DNA of 64,000 nucleotides from Gordonia sp. SL306. GTDB lineage: Bacteria; Actinomycetota; Actinomycetes; Mycobacteriales; Mycobacteriaceae. The notes below the pieces were generated by a model. It was not told where the DNA came from, ran no database searches, and saw only the letters and a list, made by a program, of their open reading frames with translations. A program made the translations under genes and the position numbers. This document shows positions 32,912 through 40,941 of the stretch, one piece after another; position 1 is the stretch's first letter, and each line of letters starts with the position of its first letter. Location of the stretch: the NCBI RefSeq assembly GCF_026625785.1, contig NZ_CP113063.1:3472001-3536000 (forward strand), given 5' to 3'.

Positions 32912-33307
32912 ATGGTCGGCGTGGCAGCGCGTAAACCGATCGATCCGGCGCAGGCCAGGGCGGCGGTCCTCGCCGTTGCCGAGTGGATTCGTGACGACAC
33001 GGTCAAGGCTCCCGCCCGGCAGGAGGTCGCCGCCGCCGTCCGACTCACCGCCCGCACGCTCGCCGACGTCGCACCCGGCAACTCCGTCGAGGTGCGGGTG
33101 CCGCCCTATGTGGCCGTGCAGTGCATCGAAGGTCCGCGCCACACTCGCGGAACACCGCCAAACGTGGTGGAGACGGACCCGCGGAGCTGGTTGCGGATGG
33201 TCACCGGAAACCGGGACATGACGGACCTGGTGGACGCCGGCGAGGTCAGCGCATCCGGATCGCGGGCCGGGGATGTCGCGCACTGGATGCCGCTGTTCCC
33301 GCTGTGA
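32912..33307 (+). CDS. sterol-carrier-family protein (Rv0807-like)
   Basis: A small cytosolic protein (131 residues from the ATG at 32912) resembling the actinobacterial SCP-like protein encoded before purF in mycobacteria. Landmarks are TARTLADVAPGNSVEVRVPPYVAVQ and HTRGTPPNVVETDPRSWLRM. The start is ambiguous: ATGs at 32894, 32909 and 32912 and a GTG at 32921 are in frame, none with a clear ribosome site. The gene lies nearly back to back with the leftward ligase gene, so leaderless transcription is possible. The ligand is unknown. Confidence 0.8.
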   Translation: MVGVAARKPIDPAQARAAVLAVAEWIRDDTVKAPARQEVAAAVRLTARTLADVAPGNSVEVRVPPYVAVQCIEGPRHTRGTPPNVVETDPRSWLRMVTGNRDMTDLVDAGEVSASGSRAGDVAHWMPLFPL

Positions 33308-33320
33308 GGACCGGGCCGGT

Positions 33321-34115
33321 TCACGGCGTCGGGGTGTCGGCGGGTGCAGGTTCGATCCGCTTGCGGCCGACGATCAGGATGACCGCCAGGATCGGATAGA
33401 CCAGGATCGCGGCGACCGACCCGACGTAGCCGCTCTGGTCGACGAGGATCGACGTCCCGGTGAGGATCGAGAAGTCGAAGAGCCCGTGGACCACCGAGTT
33501 GAGGACATTGCCCCGGGAGACCCGCCTCATCAGGTAGAAGAAGTAGCCGGCGAGACTCACGGCGATCGCTTGCGGAATCGCGGAGACGCCGTGGCCGATC
33601 GCGTTGGTGAGGTGGACCGCCCCGAAGACGATGCTCGACCACAGCGCGACCCGCCCCTCGCCGAGGCCGTGCTCACGCATCGCCGTGACGCCGATCCCAC
33701 GGAACATCGTCTCCTCGCCCCACCCGACGAACTGGGTGGCGACCAGGAGCGTGAGGACGAAGATCAGATCCTTGTCGGCGAGGGCCCGGTAGTCGGTGCC
33801 TGCGGCGATCGCCACCAGCATCAACACCGGCACGATCCACACCCACCGCGACACCGGGCGCTCGTCGTACAGGACCGGGCGCCACCACCCGAGTCGGGTC
33901 ACCACCAGGAACGTGAAGGCCAGTGCCACCCCGAGGGGGATGATCATCGAGAACACGACGCCCCGGGTCGTGACGATCTCCGTCACCCCGCTCGCGTGTT
34001 CGACCGCGAGCCCACCGAGTTGGATGATCGCCAGATAGACGAGCACCACGACGGCGAACCACACATAGGTCAGCTGTCGCAGGGGCCGTCGCGGCGGGTG
34101 GTCGGGAAGCGGCAT
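33321..34115 (-). CDS. CPBP family intramembrane metalloprotease
   Basis: An integral membrane protein (264 residues) of the CAAX protease/bacteriocin-processing family. It has about seven hydrophobic segments and the conserved motifs GWGEETMFRG (EExxxR) and FGAVHLTNAIGHG, with the zinc-binding Glu and His residues. Members cleave or modify prenylated or membrane proteins; the actinobacterial function is unknown. The ATG at 34115 gives a short basic N-terminus before the first helix; a GTG two codons upstream is possible. It converges on the SCP-like gene. Confidence 0.85.
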   Translation of the reverse strand: MPLPDHPPRRPLRQLTYVWFAVVVLVYLAIIQLGGLAVEHASGVTEIVTTRGVVFSMIIPLGVALAFTFLVVTRLGWWRPVLYDERPVSRWVWIVPVLMLVAIAAGTDYRALADKDLIFVLTLLVATQFVGWGEETMFRGIGVTAMREHGLGEGRVALWSSIVFGAVHLTNAIGHGVSAIPQAIAVSLAGYFFYLMRRVSRGNVLNSVVHGLFDFSILTGTSILVDQSGYVGSVAAILVYPILAVILIVGRKRIEPAPADTPTP

Positions 34116-34294
34116 CGTCACCGGGACAAGGTAGCCCGCGCAGATCCGGCGTGCCGCGCCGACGACTCGCCTCGAGCGGGGGGAATACGGCCGGTCGGCG
34201 CGCCGTTGCCGGATTCGCGTAACGCCGCGACCGGTCGGTACGCTTGGTGCGTCTCCCCAGCCCACCTGCGTCCTCGATCTCAGGGAGCCCATTG

Positions 34295-35875
34295 ATGACC
34301 GACTTGTCGATCAACAGCACAAACCTCCTCGCTCCCACGCGATCATGCGGTGCCGCCCAACCCGCCGACGACGTCGAGAACGAACCTCGCGAGGAGTGCG
34401 GTGTCTTCGGGGTGTGGGCACCGGGCGAGGATGTGGCCAAGCTCTCCTATTACGGGCTCTATGCTCTGCAGCACCGCGGCCAGGAAGCGGCGGGGATCGC
34501 CGTCGGCGACGGATCGCAGGTCCTGGTGTTCAAAGATCTCGGGCTCGTCAGCCAGGTCTTCGACGAGCAGACCCTTGGCGCGATGGTCGGTCACGTGGCG
34601 ATCGGGCACTGCCGCTACTCGACGACCGGATCGACGACCTGGGAGAACTCGCAGCCGATCTTCCGGACGACCGATGCGGGCACCGGGGTCGCACTCGGGC
34701 ACAACGGCAATCTGGTGAACACCGCCGACCTGGCGAGCCGCGCGCGCGGGCTCGGTCTGATGAGTTCGGCCGCCACGTCGGATTCCGATCTGGTCGGCGC
34801 CCTGCTCGCCCATGGCGCCGCGGACAGCACGCTGGAGCAGGCGGCGATGGATCTGCTGCCCACCCTGCAGGGTGCGTTCTGCCTCACGTTCATGGACGAA
34901 CACACGCTCTATGCGGCGCGTGACGCGCACGGTGTGCGCCCTCTGTCGCTCGGCCGCCTCGACCGCGGGTGGGTGGTGGCGTCGGAGACAGCGGCGCTCG
35001 ACATCGTCGGCGCATCCTTCGTGCGGGACATCGAACCCGGGGAACTCCTGGCCATCGACGCCGATGGCGTCCGCAGCTCGCGTTTCGCCGAGCCGACCCC
35101 CAAGGGCTGTGTCTTCGAGTACGTCTACCTGGCCCGACCGGACAGCGTCATTCACGGACGGTCGGTGCACTCGACCCGCGTGGAGATCGGTCGCCGTCTG
35201 GCCCGTGAGTATCCGGCCGACGGCGATCTGGTGATCCCCGTCCCGGAGTCAGGCACGCCGGCCGCGGTCGGTTTCGCTCAGGAATCGGGTATTTCGTACG
35301 GACAGGGCCTGATGAAGAACGCCTACGTCGGCCGTACCTTCATCCAGCCGTCCCAAACCATCCGCCAGCTCGGCATTCGCCTCAAACTCAACCCGCTCAA
35401 GGAAGTCATCCGCGGCAAACGGCTTGTCGTCGTGGACGACTCGATCGTCCGAGGCAATACTCAACGAGCATTGATCCGCATGCTCCGCGAGGCCGGGGCA
35501 GCCGAGATCCACGTGCGTATCGCGTCGAGCCCGGTCCGCTGGCCGTGTTTCTACGGCATCGACTTCGCATCGCCAGCCGAACTGATCGCCAACGGTATGG
35601 AGTCCGAGGCCGGGATGGTCGAGGGCGTCCGGCAGGCCATCGGCGCGGATTCGCTGGGGTACATCAGTATCGAGGAGATGATCGCCGCCACCGATCAGCC
35701 GGCGGAGACCCTCTGCGCGGCGTGTTTCGACGGTGACTACCCCATCGACCTGCCCAAGGAGACCTCCATGGGCAAGGCGGTGCTCGAGCAGATGCTCGCC
35801 AGCGCCGTCGGGGACGGCCGCGCCGACCCGCTGACCGTTGCCAACGACAACGTCAGCGCGGTGATGCGGCCCTGA
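34295..35875 (+). CDS. purF: amidophosphoribosyltransferase
   Basis: First enzyme of purine biosynthesis: it transfers the glutamine amide to PRPP. The 526-residue protein has an N-terminal propeptide ending before C35 (EECGVFGVW), the nucleophile of the Ntn glutaminase domain, and a phosphoribosyltransferase domain with VVVDDSIVRGNT. GGGAG precedes the ATG at 34295. purM follows 208 bases later in the same direction, as in mycobacteria. Feedback control by purine nucleotides is a family property. Confidence 0.97.
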   Translation: MTDLSINSTNLLAPTRSCGAAQPADDVENEPREECGVFGVWAPGEDVAKLSYYGLYALQHRGQEAAGIAVGDGSQVLVFKDLGLVSQVFDEQTLGAMVGHVAIGHCRYSTTGSTTWENSQPIFRTTDAGTGVALGHNGNLVNTADLASRARGLGLMSSAATSDSDLVGALLAHGAADSTLEQAAMDLLPTLQGAFCLTFMDEHTLYAARDAHGVRPLSLGRLDRGWVVASETAALDIVGASFVRDIEPGELLAIDADGVRSSRFAEPTPKGCVFEYVYLARPDSVIHGRSVHSTRVEIGRRLAREYPADGDLVIPVPESGTPAAVGFAQESGISYGQGLMKNAYVGRTFIQPSQTIRQLGIRLKLNPLKEVIRGKRLVVVDDSIVRGNTQRALIRMLREAGAAEIHVRIASSPVRWPCFYGIDFASPAELIANGMESEAGMVEGVRQAIGADSLGYISIEEMIAATDQPAETLCAACFDGDYPIDLPKETSMGKAVLEQMLASAVGDGRADPLTVANDNVSAVMRP

Positions 35876-36083
35876 TCCCGGGCTGTCAGATCTACTGCCG
35901 ACGCCACACACCGAACGGTACGGCCGCACCGCGGTCGGGTACCGTGTTTGAGCGGTGGTGACTCGCTGTGCCGACGTCGGAATCGCGGGCCACCGGACCA
36001 CGGCCTACACCATGCGCGACGACGGAGCCTCCGATCACCCGGAGATCCGACAACCTGGTTTTCGACAAGGGGTGCTCAGCTAG

Positions 36084-37205
36084 ATGACCGATCGGGATTC
36101 GGCTGCCGACAATCCGGCAAACAACCCGCCCGCGGGCGACGGTGGTGCCTCGTACGCAGCCGCAGGCGTGGACATCGACGCAGGCGAGCGCGCGGTCGAA
36201 CTGTTTGCGCCGCATGCCAAGCGCGCGTCCCGCCCAGAGGTGATGGGCGGTCTGGGCGGGTTCTCCGGACTGTTCGCGCTCAAGGGCAACTACCGAGAGC
36301 CTGTCCTCGCCGCGGCGAGTGACGGCGTCGGCACCAAGCTCGCCATCGCCCAGGCGATGAACAAGCACGACACCGTGGGCCGGGACCTGGTCGCCATGTG
36401 CGTCGACGACCTGGTCGTGTGCGGGGCGGAGCCGCTCTTTCTGCAGGACTACATCGCCGTCGGCAAGGTGGTGCCGGAGACGGTTGCGCAGATCGTCGCG
36501 GGTATCGCCGACGGCTGCGTGGACGCCGGTTGTGCACTGCTCGGCGGGGAGACCGCCGAACACCCCGGCCTCATGGGCGAAGACCACTACGACCTCTCGG
36601 CCACCGCGATCGGGGTCGTCGAGGCCGACCAGATCCTCTCGCCCGAGCGTGTTCGTCCGGGTGACGTGATCATCGGAATGGGGTCGTCGGGCCTGCATTC
36701 CAACGGCTATTCGCTCGCGCGCAAGGTGCTCCTCGAATGGGGCCACATGGACCTGGCCGGGCATGTCGAGGAGTTCGGCCGCTCACTCGGTGAGGAGCTG
36801 CTCGAGCCGACCCGGATCTATGCGCGTGACTGCCTCGCCTTGGCCGCCGAGACCGATGTCCGCACCTTCGCGCATGTCACCGGTGGTGGCCTGGCCGAGA
36901 ATCTGGCGCGGGTGATCCCGTCGGGTCTGGTCGCCGAGCTCGAGCGCGGGACCTGGACTCCGGCACCGGTGTTCGCCATGATCGGCCAGCGCGGCCGGGT
37001 GGAGCGCGAGGAAATGGAGCGCACGTTCAACATGGGTGTCGGCATGGTCGCCGTGGTGGCGCCCGAGGACACCGAGCGCGCACAGGCGGTGCTGACCGCC
37101 CGTCATGTCGACAATTGGGTGCTCGGTGCGGTCAAACGGTCCACGGAGCCGAAGAACACCGAGCTGCCCCGGGTGGTGCTGTCCGGCGAGCATCCTCGCT
37201 TCTGA
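36084..37205 (+). CDS. purM: phosphoribosylformylglycinamidine cyclo-ligase (AIR synthetase)
   Basis: Fifth step of purine biosynthesis: ATP-dependent closure of FGAM to AIR. The 373-residue protein has an acidic, disordered N-terminal extension of about 25 residues, then SYAAAGVDIDAGERAVE, the substrate motif GGFSGLF, ASDGVGTKL, and ALLGGETAEHPG, all typical of PurM. The 208-base gap after purF holds an inverted ACGGTAC/GTACCGT pair, perhaps a separate promoter or a weak terminator. Confidence 0.97.
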   Translation: MTDRDSAADNPANNPPAGDGGASYAAAGVDIDAGERAVELFAPHAKRASRPEVMGGLGGFSGLFALKGNYREPVLAAASDGVGTKLAIAQAMNKHDTVGRDLVAMCVDDLVVCGAEPLFLQDYIAVGKVVPETVAQIVAGIADGCVDAGCALLGGETAEHPGLMGEDHYDLSATAIGVVEADQILSPERVRPGDVIIGMGSSGLHSNGYSLARKVLLEWGHMDLAGHVEEFGRSLGEELLEPTRIYARDCLALAAETDVRTFAHVTGGGLAENLARVIPSGLVAELERGTWTPAPVFAMIGQRGRVEREEMERTFNMGVGMVAVVAPEDTERAQAVLTARHVDNWVLGAVKRSTEPKNTELPRVVLSGEHPRF

Positions 37206-37454
37206 CCACCGCACGCGCCACTGCGCTGCAGGTGTGGCGTTCTCCGCATCGTCGTGGCTCGGGTCTCGATACGCCGCTCCTTCGTCGCGGCTACTCGACC
37301 GACGGGGGGTGCCGCTCCTTCGTCGCGGCTACTCGACCGGCAGAGATGCCGAAGCGGGATGCCGAACCTTGGCGGTTCTCTCGTTGATCGAGTAGCGGCA
37401 AACGGAGTGAGTCGCGTATCGAGATCCGAAGCCGCGCACGATCGGCGACAGCGC
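37206..37454. repeat. cluster of interspersed palindromic repeats after purM
   Basis: No gene was seen in the 375 bases from purM to the DUF3073 gene. The first part holds three copies of an interspersed repeat: one at 37262-37300 (GGTCTCGATACGCC to CTACTCGACC), a partial copy in the same direction at 37311-37338, and an inverted, diverged copy at 37385-37427 (ATCGAGTAGCGG to CGAGATC). They match the element at 24221. Facing copies can form a long hairpin, which may stop transcription from purM and from the convergent DUF3073 gene. Confidence 0.75.
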
Positions 37455-37518
37455 ACAACCACACCTGAGCATCTCGCGCGTGACACTCGCCACGGACGAA
37501 CTGCTCAGGTGTGGTTGT
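37455..37518. repeat. 17-bp perfect inverted repeat around 30 bases
   Basis: ACAACCACACCTGAGCA (37455-37471) is exactly complementary to 37502-37518, with a 30-base loop (TCTCGCGCGTGACACTCGCC and ten more bases). It lies 63 bases downstream of the DUF3073 stop on the left strand. A long cruciform or terminator is possible, as is a relic of a small mobile element; no transposase is present. Confidence 0.6.
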
Positions 37519-37580
37519 TGCGTTGGTGTGCTCCGAGATCGGTGCTGAGAGGAGAGGGTGGAGTCGACGACTCAGGAGCG

Positions 37581-37757
37581 TCAGGCTCGACGCCACTCGT
37601 CCTCGTCGACCCACTCGTCCACCGGATCCCGGCGTTCCGCCGAGTCCTCCGACCCGGACAACTCGCGCTGCAAGCTGTCGAAGTCGGTGTTCGGAGTGGA
37701 GTACTTCAGCTGACGAGCAACCTTCGTCTGCTTTGCTTTTGCCCGGCCGCGGCCCAT
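37581..37757 (-). CDS. DUF3073 family small protein
   Basis: A 58-residue protein matching DUF3073, a short conserved actinobacterial family (Rv0810c in M. tuberculosis). It begins MGRGRAKAKQTKVARQLKYS, a basic N-terminus ending in the family-typical KYS, and ends with an acidic WVDEDEWRRA tail. It has no membrane segment. The ATG is preceded by GAGGGGG at 11 bases. Its place between purM and the MOSC/ygfZ/pabC genes agrees with mycobacterial synteny. The function is unknown; the charge distribution would suit binding to nucleic acid or ribosomes. Confidence 0.9.
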   Translation of the reverse strand: MGRGRAKAKQTKVARQLKYSTPNTDFDSLQRELSGSEDSAERRDPVDEWVDEDEWRRA

Positions 37758-37780
37758 TTGGGACCCCCTCGCACAATGAC

Positions 37781-37806
37781 GGGGCGGCCAAACGCTTGGC
37801 GGCCCC
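37781..37806. terminator. GC-rich hairpin upstream of the DUF3073 gene
   Basis: GGGGC-G-GCCAA pairs with TTGGC-G-GCCCC around ACGC, with one G-G mismatch. It lies between the MOSC gene and the DUF3073 start, 24 bases from the latter. No T-run follows on either strand, so it could be a terminator for MOSC transcripts or a structured 5' end for the DUF3073 mRNA. Confidence 0.45.
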
Positions 37807-37914
37807 GTTCTCTAGGTAATGAATCTGTCGTGGCACCAGTTTAGCGCGCTCGTTCCGATAATGCGGATCGCCCTGCCGACTGCGCCGCAGCGAGTCGGAA
37901 AGTGGGGAGTCGGG

Positions 37915-38568
37915 TCACGCGTGGGCCAGTTTGCGCGAGGCCTCCCGTCGGACCTTGGGACCGAGGTCCTCGCAGGCCAGCAGGGTCGCGAGGGCATCCG
38001 CATCGGCCGTGGTGCCGCTCACGAGATCACGCACGGTGACCCGGTGATCGGGTCGACGCACGATATGGACGGCGTCCCCGGCGCCAACGCTGCCCGGCGT
38101 GACAACCCGCAGGTAACAGCCGGTGTCGGCACGATCCAGAAAGCGCTTGACCCACCGCCGCTCCTCCGCCCAAACGGCAAAGGTGCGGCACGGCGTGCGT
38201 GGAATCGTCGTCTCGACGACGAGGCCGTCGCCGCCGATCTCCCAGCGTTCCCCGACCACCGCGTCGGTGGTCGGCAGGCCGTCGATCCGCAGATTCTCGC
38301 CGAACCAGCCGGACGGCAGTTCGCGGCCGAGTTCCTCGGCCCAACGCAGCGCCTCGTGTTCGCTGTAGGCGTAGATCGCCTGCTCGATGCCGCCGTGGTA
38401 TTTGGTGTCCACGACGTGGTCGGGCATCAGCCCGAGCTCTCCGACGGCGATGCGGCCGGCCAGTGGCCGCTTGTCGATCCCGCTGGCCCCGATCGTGTCG
38501 AGAATCACGTCGTCGGTCGCAGCGCACACGGCCAGGACGACTCCGGCCGACGGATCGTCTGCGATCAC
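37915..38568 (-). CDS. MOSC domain-containing protein
   Basis: A 217-residue MOSC protein of the YiiM type. It has VVDTKYHGGIEQAIYAYSEHE and GWFGENLRIDGL, then the conserved cysteine in PRTPCRTF that corresponds to the sulfur- or molybdenum-cofactor-binding cysteine, and a C-terminal helical tail. Relatives reduce N-hydroxylated or related compounds with Moco; the substrate here is unknown. It follows the YgfZ-like gene by two bases, so the two are co-transcribed. Confidence 0.88.
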   Translation of the reverse strand: MIADDPSAGVVLAVCAATDDVILDTIGASGIDKRPLAGRIAVGELGLMPDHVVDTKYHGGIEQAIYAYSEHEALRWAEELGRELPSGWFGENLRIDGLPTTDAVVGERWEIGGDGLVVETTIPRTPCRTFAVWAEERRWVKRFLDRADTGCYLRVVTPGSVGAGDAVHIVRRPDHRVTVRDLVSGTTADADALATLLACEDLGPKVRREASRKLAHA

Positions 38569-38570
38569 GA

Positions 38571-39749
38571 CTACGAGACCCCGCCGTGGCGGAGCCGGTC
38601 GATCGCCGCGCGGCCGGCCTGGACGCGCTCGTCGTCGCGGACCGAATCGGGGTCGATCCGGGCACTCACCGGGCGCTCGCCATCGACGAGCAGGTCGACC
38701 TCGGGGCCGACCGACCGCTTGACCAGCGCCAGCGCGATCGGACCGAGCTCGTAATGGTCGACGACTGTCCCGATCCGGCCGACCACGCGTCCGCCTGCTT
38801 TGACCGGATCGCCGGTGGACGGTCGCTCGTCGGTGCTCCCGTCGAGATGGAGCAGGACGAGGCGACGCGGCGCCTTGCCGAGGTTGTGGACCCGCGCGAC
38901 GGTCTCCTGTCCGCGGTAGCAGCCCTTGTCGAGGTGAACCGCCCCGAGCTCGTCGGGTCCGCCGATCCAGTTCACCTCCTGCGGGATGGTGCGGTCATCG
39001 GTGTCGACTCCGTGTCGGGGGCGCATCGCGGCGACCCGCAGCGCGTCATGGGTCCAGCCACCTGCCATCCGTGCGCCGGCGTCGGTGAGTTGCGTCCACC
39101 ACGCCTCGACGGCGGATTCGGGGATCACCAGGTCGATCACGGGCAGCCGTGCGCCCTCGCCGATCGGAGGCATCACCCGCCAGAAGCCGAGTGGTTCCTC
39201 CTCGTGGTGGAGTTCGGGCAGATCGCCTGCGGTGTAGATCGGGGCGTCGGGGGCGAGATCGATGAGGTCGGCGATCGGGCCGTGCACGATGTCCGGACCG
39301 ATCAGTGTGAGGACCGACATGTCGGGCCGGGCGGCCGGTTCGACCTTCGCCCAGAAGACCATCTTGGCGAGGAAGTTCAGCAGGACCGGCCCGCGCCGAC
39401 CTTCGCAGTCGACCCAGGTCACCCCGTCGACATCGGTCATCACGAAATGCTCCTCGACGCGACCGTTCGCATCGAGCGACAGGTTCTCGGCGCTGGTCCG
39501 GTCGGCCAGGGACTCCACATGCTGACTGGAGATGGTGTGCAGCCAGGTCAGTCGGTCGGCACCCGGCAACTCGATCACGGTCCGGTCCGAACGGTCGACG
39601 ACGGCCGCGGAACGTTCCGCGGTCCGCTGCTCTCCGAGGGGATCTCCGTAATGCCAGGCGACCTGGACAAGGTCGTCATCACCGTCCTGGGGTGGCCCGG
39701 GCACGGCGCCCTGAGTGGAATACCTGGTCAGAATGCGCGACGCGGTCAC
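38571..39749 (-). CDS. ygfZ: folate-binding protein YgfZ/GcvT family
   Basis: A 392-residue tetrahydrofolate-binding protein of the YgfZ branch of the GcvT family (Rv0811c-like). The signature K-G-C-Y-x-G-Q-E is present as LDKGCYRGQETVARV. YgfZ proteins help maintain certain iron-sulfur enzymes. The GTG start is on the left strand, and the control region is shared with the divergent pabC gene, 74 bases away. The family is certain; the Fe-S maintenance role is by homology. Confidence 0.92.
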   Translation of the reverse strand: MTASRILTRYSTQGAVPGPPQDGDDDLVQVAWHYGDPLGEQRTAERSAAVVDRSDRTVIELPGADRLTWLHTISSQHVESLADRTSAENLSLDANGRVEEHFVMTDVDGVTWVDCEGRRGPVLLNFLAKMVFWAKVEPAARPDMSVLTLIGPDIVHGPIADLIDLAPDAPIYTAGDLPELHHEEEPLGFWRVMPPIGEGARLPVIDLVIPESAVEAWWTQLTDAGARMAGGWTHDALRVAAMRPRHGVDTDDRTIPQEVNWIGGPDELGAVHLDKGCYRGQETVARVHNLGKAPRRLVLLHLDGSTDERPSTGDPVKAGGRVVGRIGTVVDHYELGPIALALVKRSVGPEVDLLVDGERPVSARIDPDSVRDDERVQAGRAAIDRLRHGGVS

Positions 39750-39823
39750 ATGTCGAGTCTACGGGGCGACACGAACCGGCGAGTGCGGGTCATGACGGAC
39801 GGACCTCACCTAGCCTCGAGTCC

Positions 39824-40690
39824 ATGGCGCAGCAGATTCTGGTCACCCTCGACGGCACGGTGCACGATCCCGACGTCCCGTTCCTCCATGCCGACGACCT
39901 GGCGGCGGTGCGTGGCGACGGCGTGTTCGAGACCTTGCTGATCCGCTCCGGCCGGACGCGGCGCGTGGGAGCGCACCTCGATCGCCTCGAACGCAGCGCG
40001 GCGATGATGGATCTGCCCGAGCCCGATCGTGACGCATGGCAGTCGGCCATCGAGGTGGCCGAGAAGGAATGGTCGGTCGCGGGTGGGGACGGCGAGGCGT
40101 GGCTGCGGCTGATCTACTCGCGAGGGCGGGAGAGCGCGCCGGATGCCGGACCGACGGCGTATCTGGTCGTCGGTGCCGTTGCCGAGCGGGTACGACACGC
40201 CCGCTCGGAGGGACTCTCGGTGGTGACACTGGACCGCGGCTACTCGACAGATCTCGCCGAGACCGCGCCCTGGCAGCTCCTCGGCGCCAAGTCGCTCAGC
40301 TACGCGACCAACATGGCCGCCCTGCGTCATGCCGAACAGCAGGGGTTCGACGACGTGATCTACCTCAGCAGCGAGGGAGCGGTGCTGGAGGGGCCGAGAT
40401 CGACGGTCGTCACCGTGACGGGGAAGACCCTGGCCACCCCGCCCCCGGAGACCGGCATCCTGCCCGGGACCACGCAGCGCGCGGTCTTCGACATCGCGGA
40501 GCAGGAGGGCTGGACGACCGCGACGCAGACCCTTCGCCGAGCCGACCTCGTCGGCGCCGATTCGGTCTGGCTGATCAGCAGTGTCACCTTGGCCGCGCGG
40601 GTCAGATCGCTCAACCGGTATGTGATGCCGACATCAACGACAGATGACGAATTCGCCGATTTGGTGGACCGCGCGATTTGCGTTGACTGA
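39824..40690 (+). CDS. pabC: aminodeoxychorismate lyase / class IV aminotransferase
   Basis: A 288-residue PLP enzyme of fold type IV. The PLP-binding lysine is K156 in LGAKSLSYATN, with the substrate-binding RGDGVFETLLI near the N-terminus. The usual annotation is 4-amino-4-deoxychorismate lyase, which makes p-aminobenzoate for folate; this fits its place beside a folate-binding protein and the Rv0812 position in mycobacteria. A branched-chain or D-amino acid transaminase cannot be excluded from sequence alone. Confidence 0.85.
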   Translation: MAQQILVTLDGTVHDPDVPFLHADDLAAVRGDGVFETLLIRSGRTRRVGAHLDRLERSAAMMDLPEPDRDAWQSAIEVAEKEWSVAGGDGEAWLRLIYSRGRESAPDAGPTAYLVVGAVAERVRHARSEGLSVVTLDRGYSTDLAETAPWQLLGAKSLSYATNMAALRHAEQQGFDDVIYLSSEGAVLEGPRSTVVTVTGKTLATPPPETGILPGTTQRAVFDIAEQEGWTTATQTLRRADLVGADSVWLISSVTLAARVRSLNRYVMPTSTTDDEFADLVDRAICVD

Positions 40691-40710
40691 CAATGGGAGC
40701 GACGTTCGTG

Positions 40711-40740
40711 CGTTGACCGGTGACACGTCGCCGGTCAACG
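40711..40740. terminator. 10-bp perfect inverted repeat after pabC
   Basis: CGTTGACCGG (40711-40720) and CCGGTCAACG (40731-40740) form a perfect 10-bp stem with a 10-base loop, 20 bases after the pabC stop. There is no T-run. It is a probable terminator for pabC, or a regulatory structure in the 251-base gap before cydA. Confidence 0.55.
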
Positions 40741-40838
40741 GGCGGACGGGATCCAGACCACAATTTCATCCAGGTGCGATCAGGGCTTTGGGTGCTTGAA
40801 CTTGCCCATCCGCGCAGCGTAGCGTGGGTCGGGTACGA

Positions 40839-40857
40839 CTACTACGAAATGTAGTAG
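40839..40857. promoter_or_regulatory. palindromic operator upstream of cydA
   Basis: CTACTAC-GAAAT-GTAGTAG is a perfect 7-bp inverted repeat with a five-base centre, ending 84 bases before the cydA start. The TACTAC/GTAGTA arms resemble operators of BlaI/CopY-type winged-helix repressors. It is the most distinctive regulatory palindrome before the cyd operon. The regulator is not encoded nearby. Confidence 0.6.
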
Positions 40858-40941
40858 GTGAGGGTTCGGCAATCAGGAGGTCGCACACCGCGGCCCGGCT
40901 CGTGCATCGCAGCCCGATGCACCGACTCTGATAGAGGCGAC

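Noticed and set aside
35948-36322. ORF between purF and purM
   Set aside because: It enters purM in another frame and has no ribosome site or recognisable motif.
37254-37844. Coding frame of about 196 residues after purM
   Set aside because: It runs through the REP-like repeats and the opposite strand of the DUF3073 gene; composition is not protein-like.
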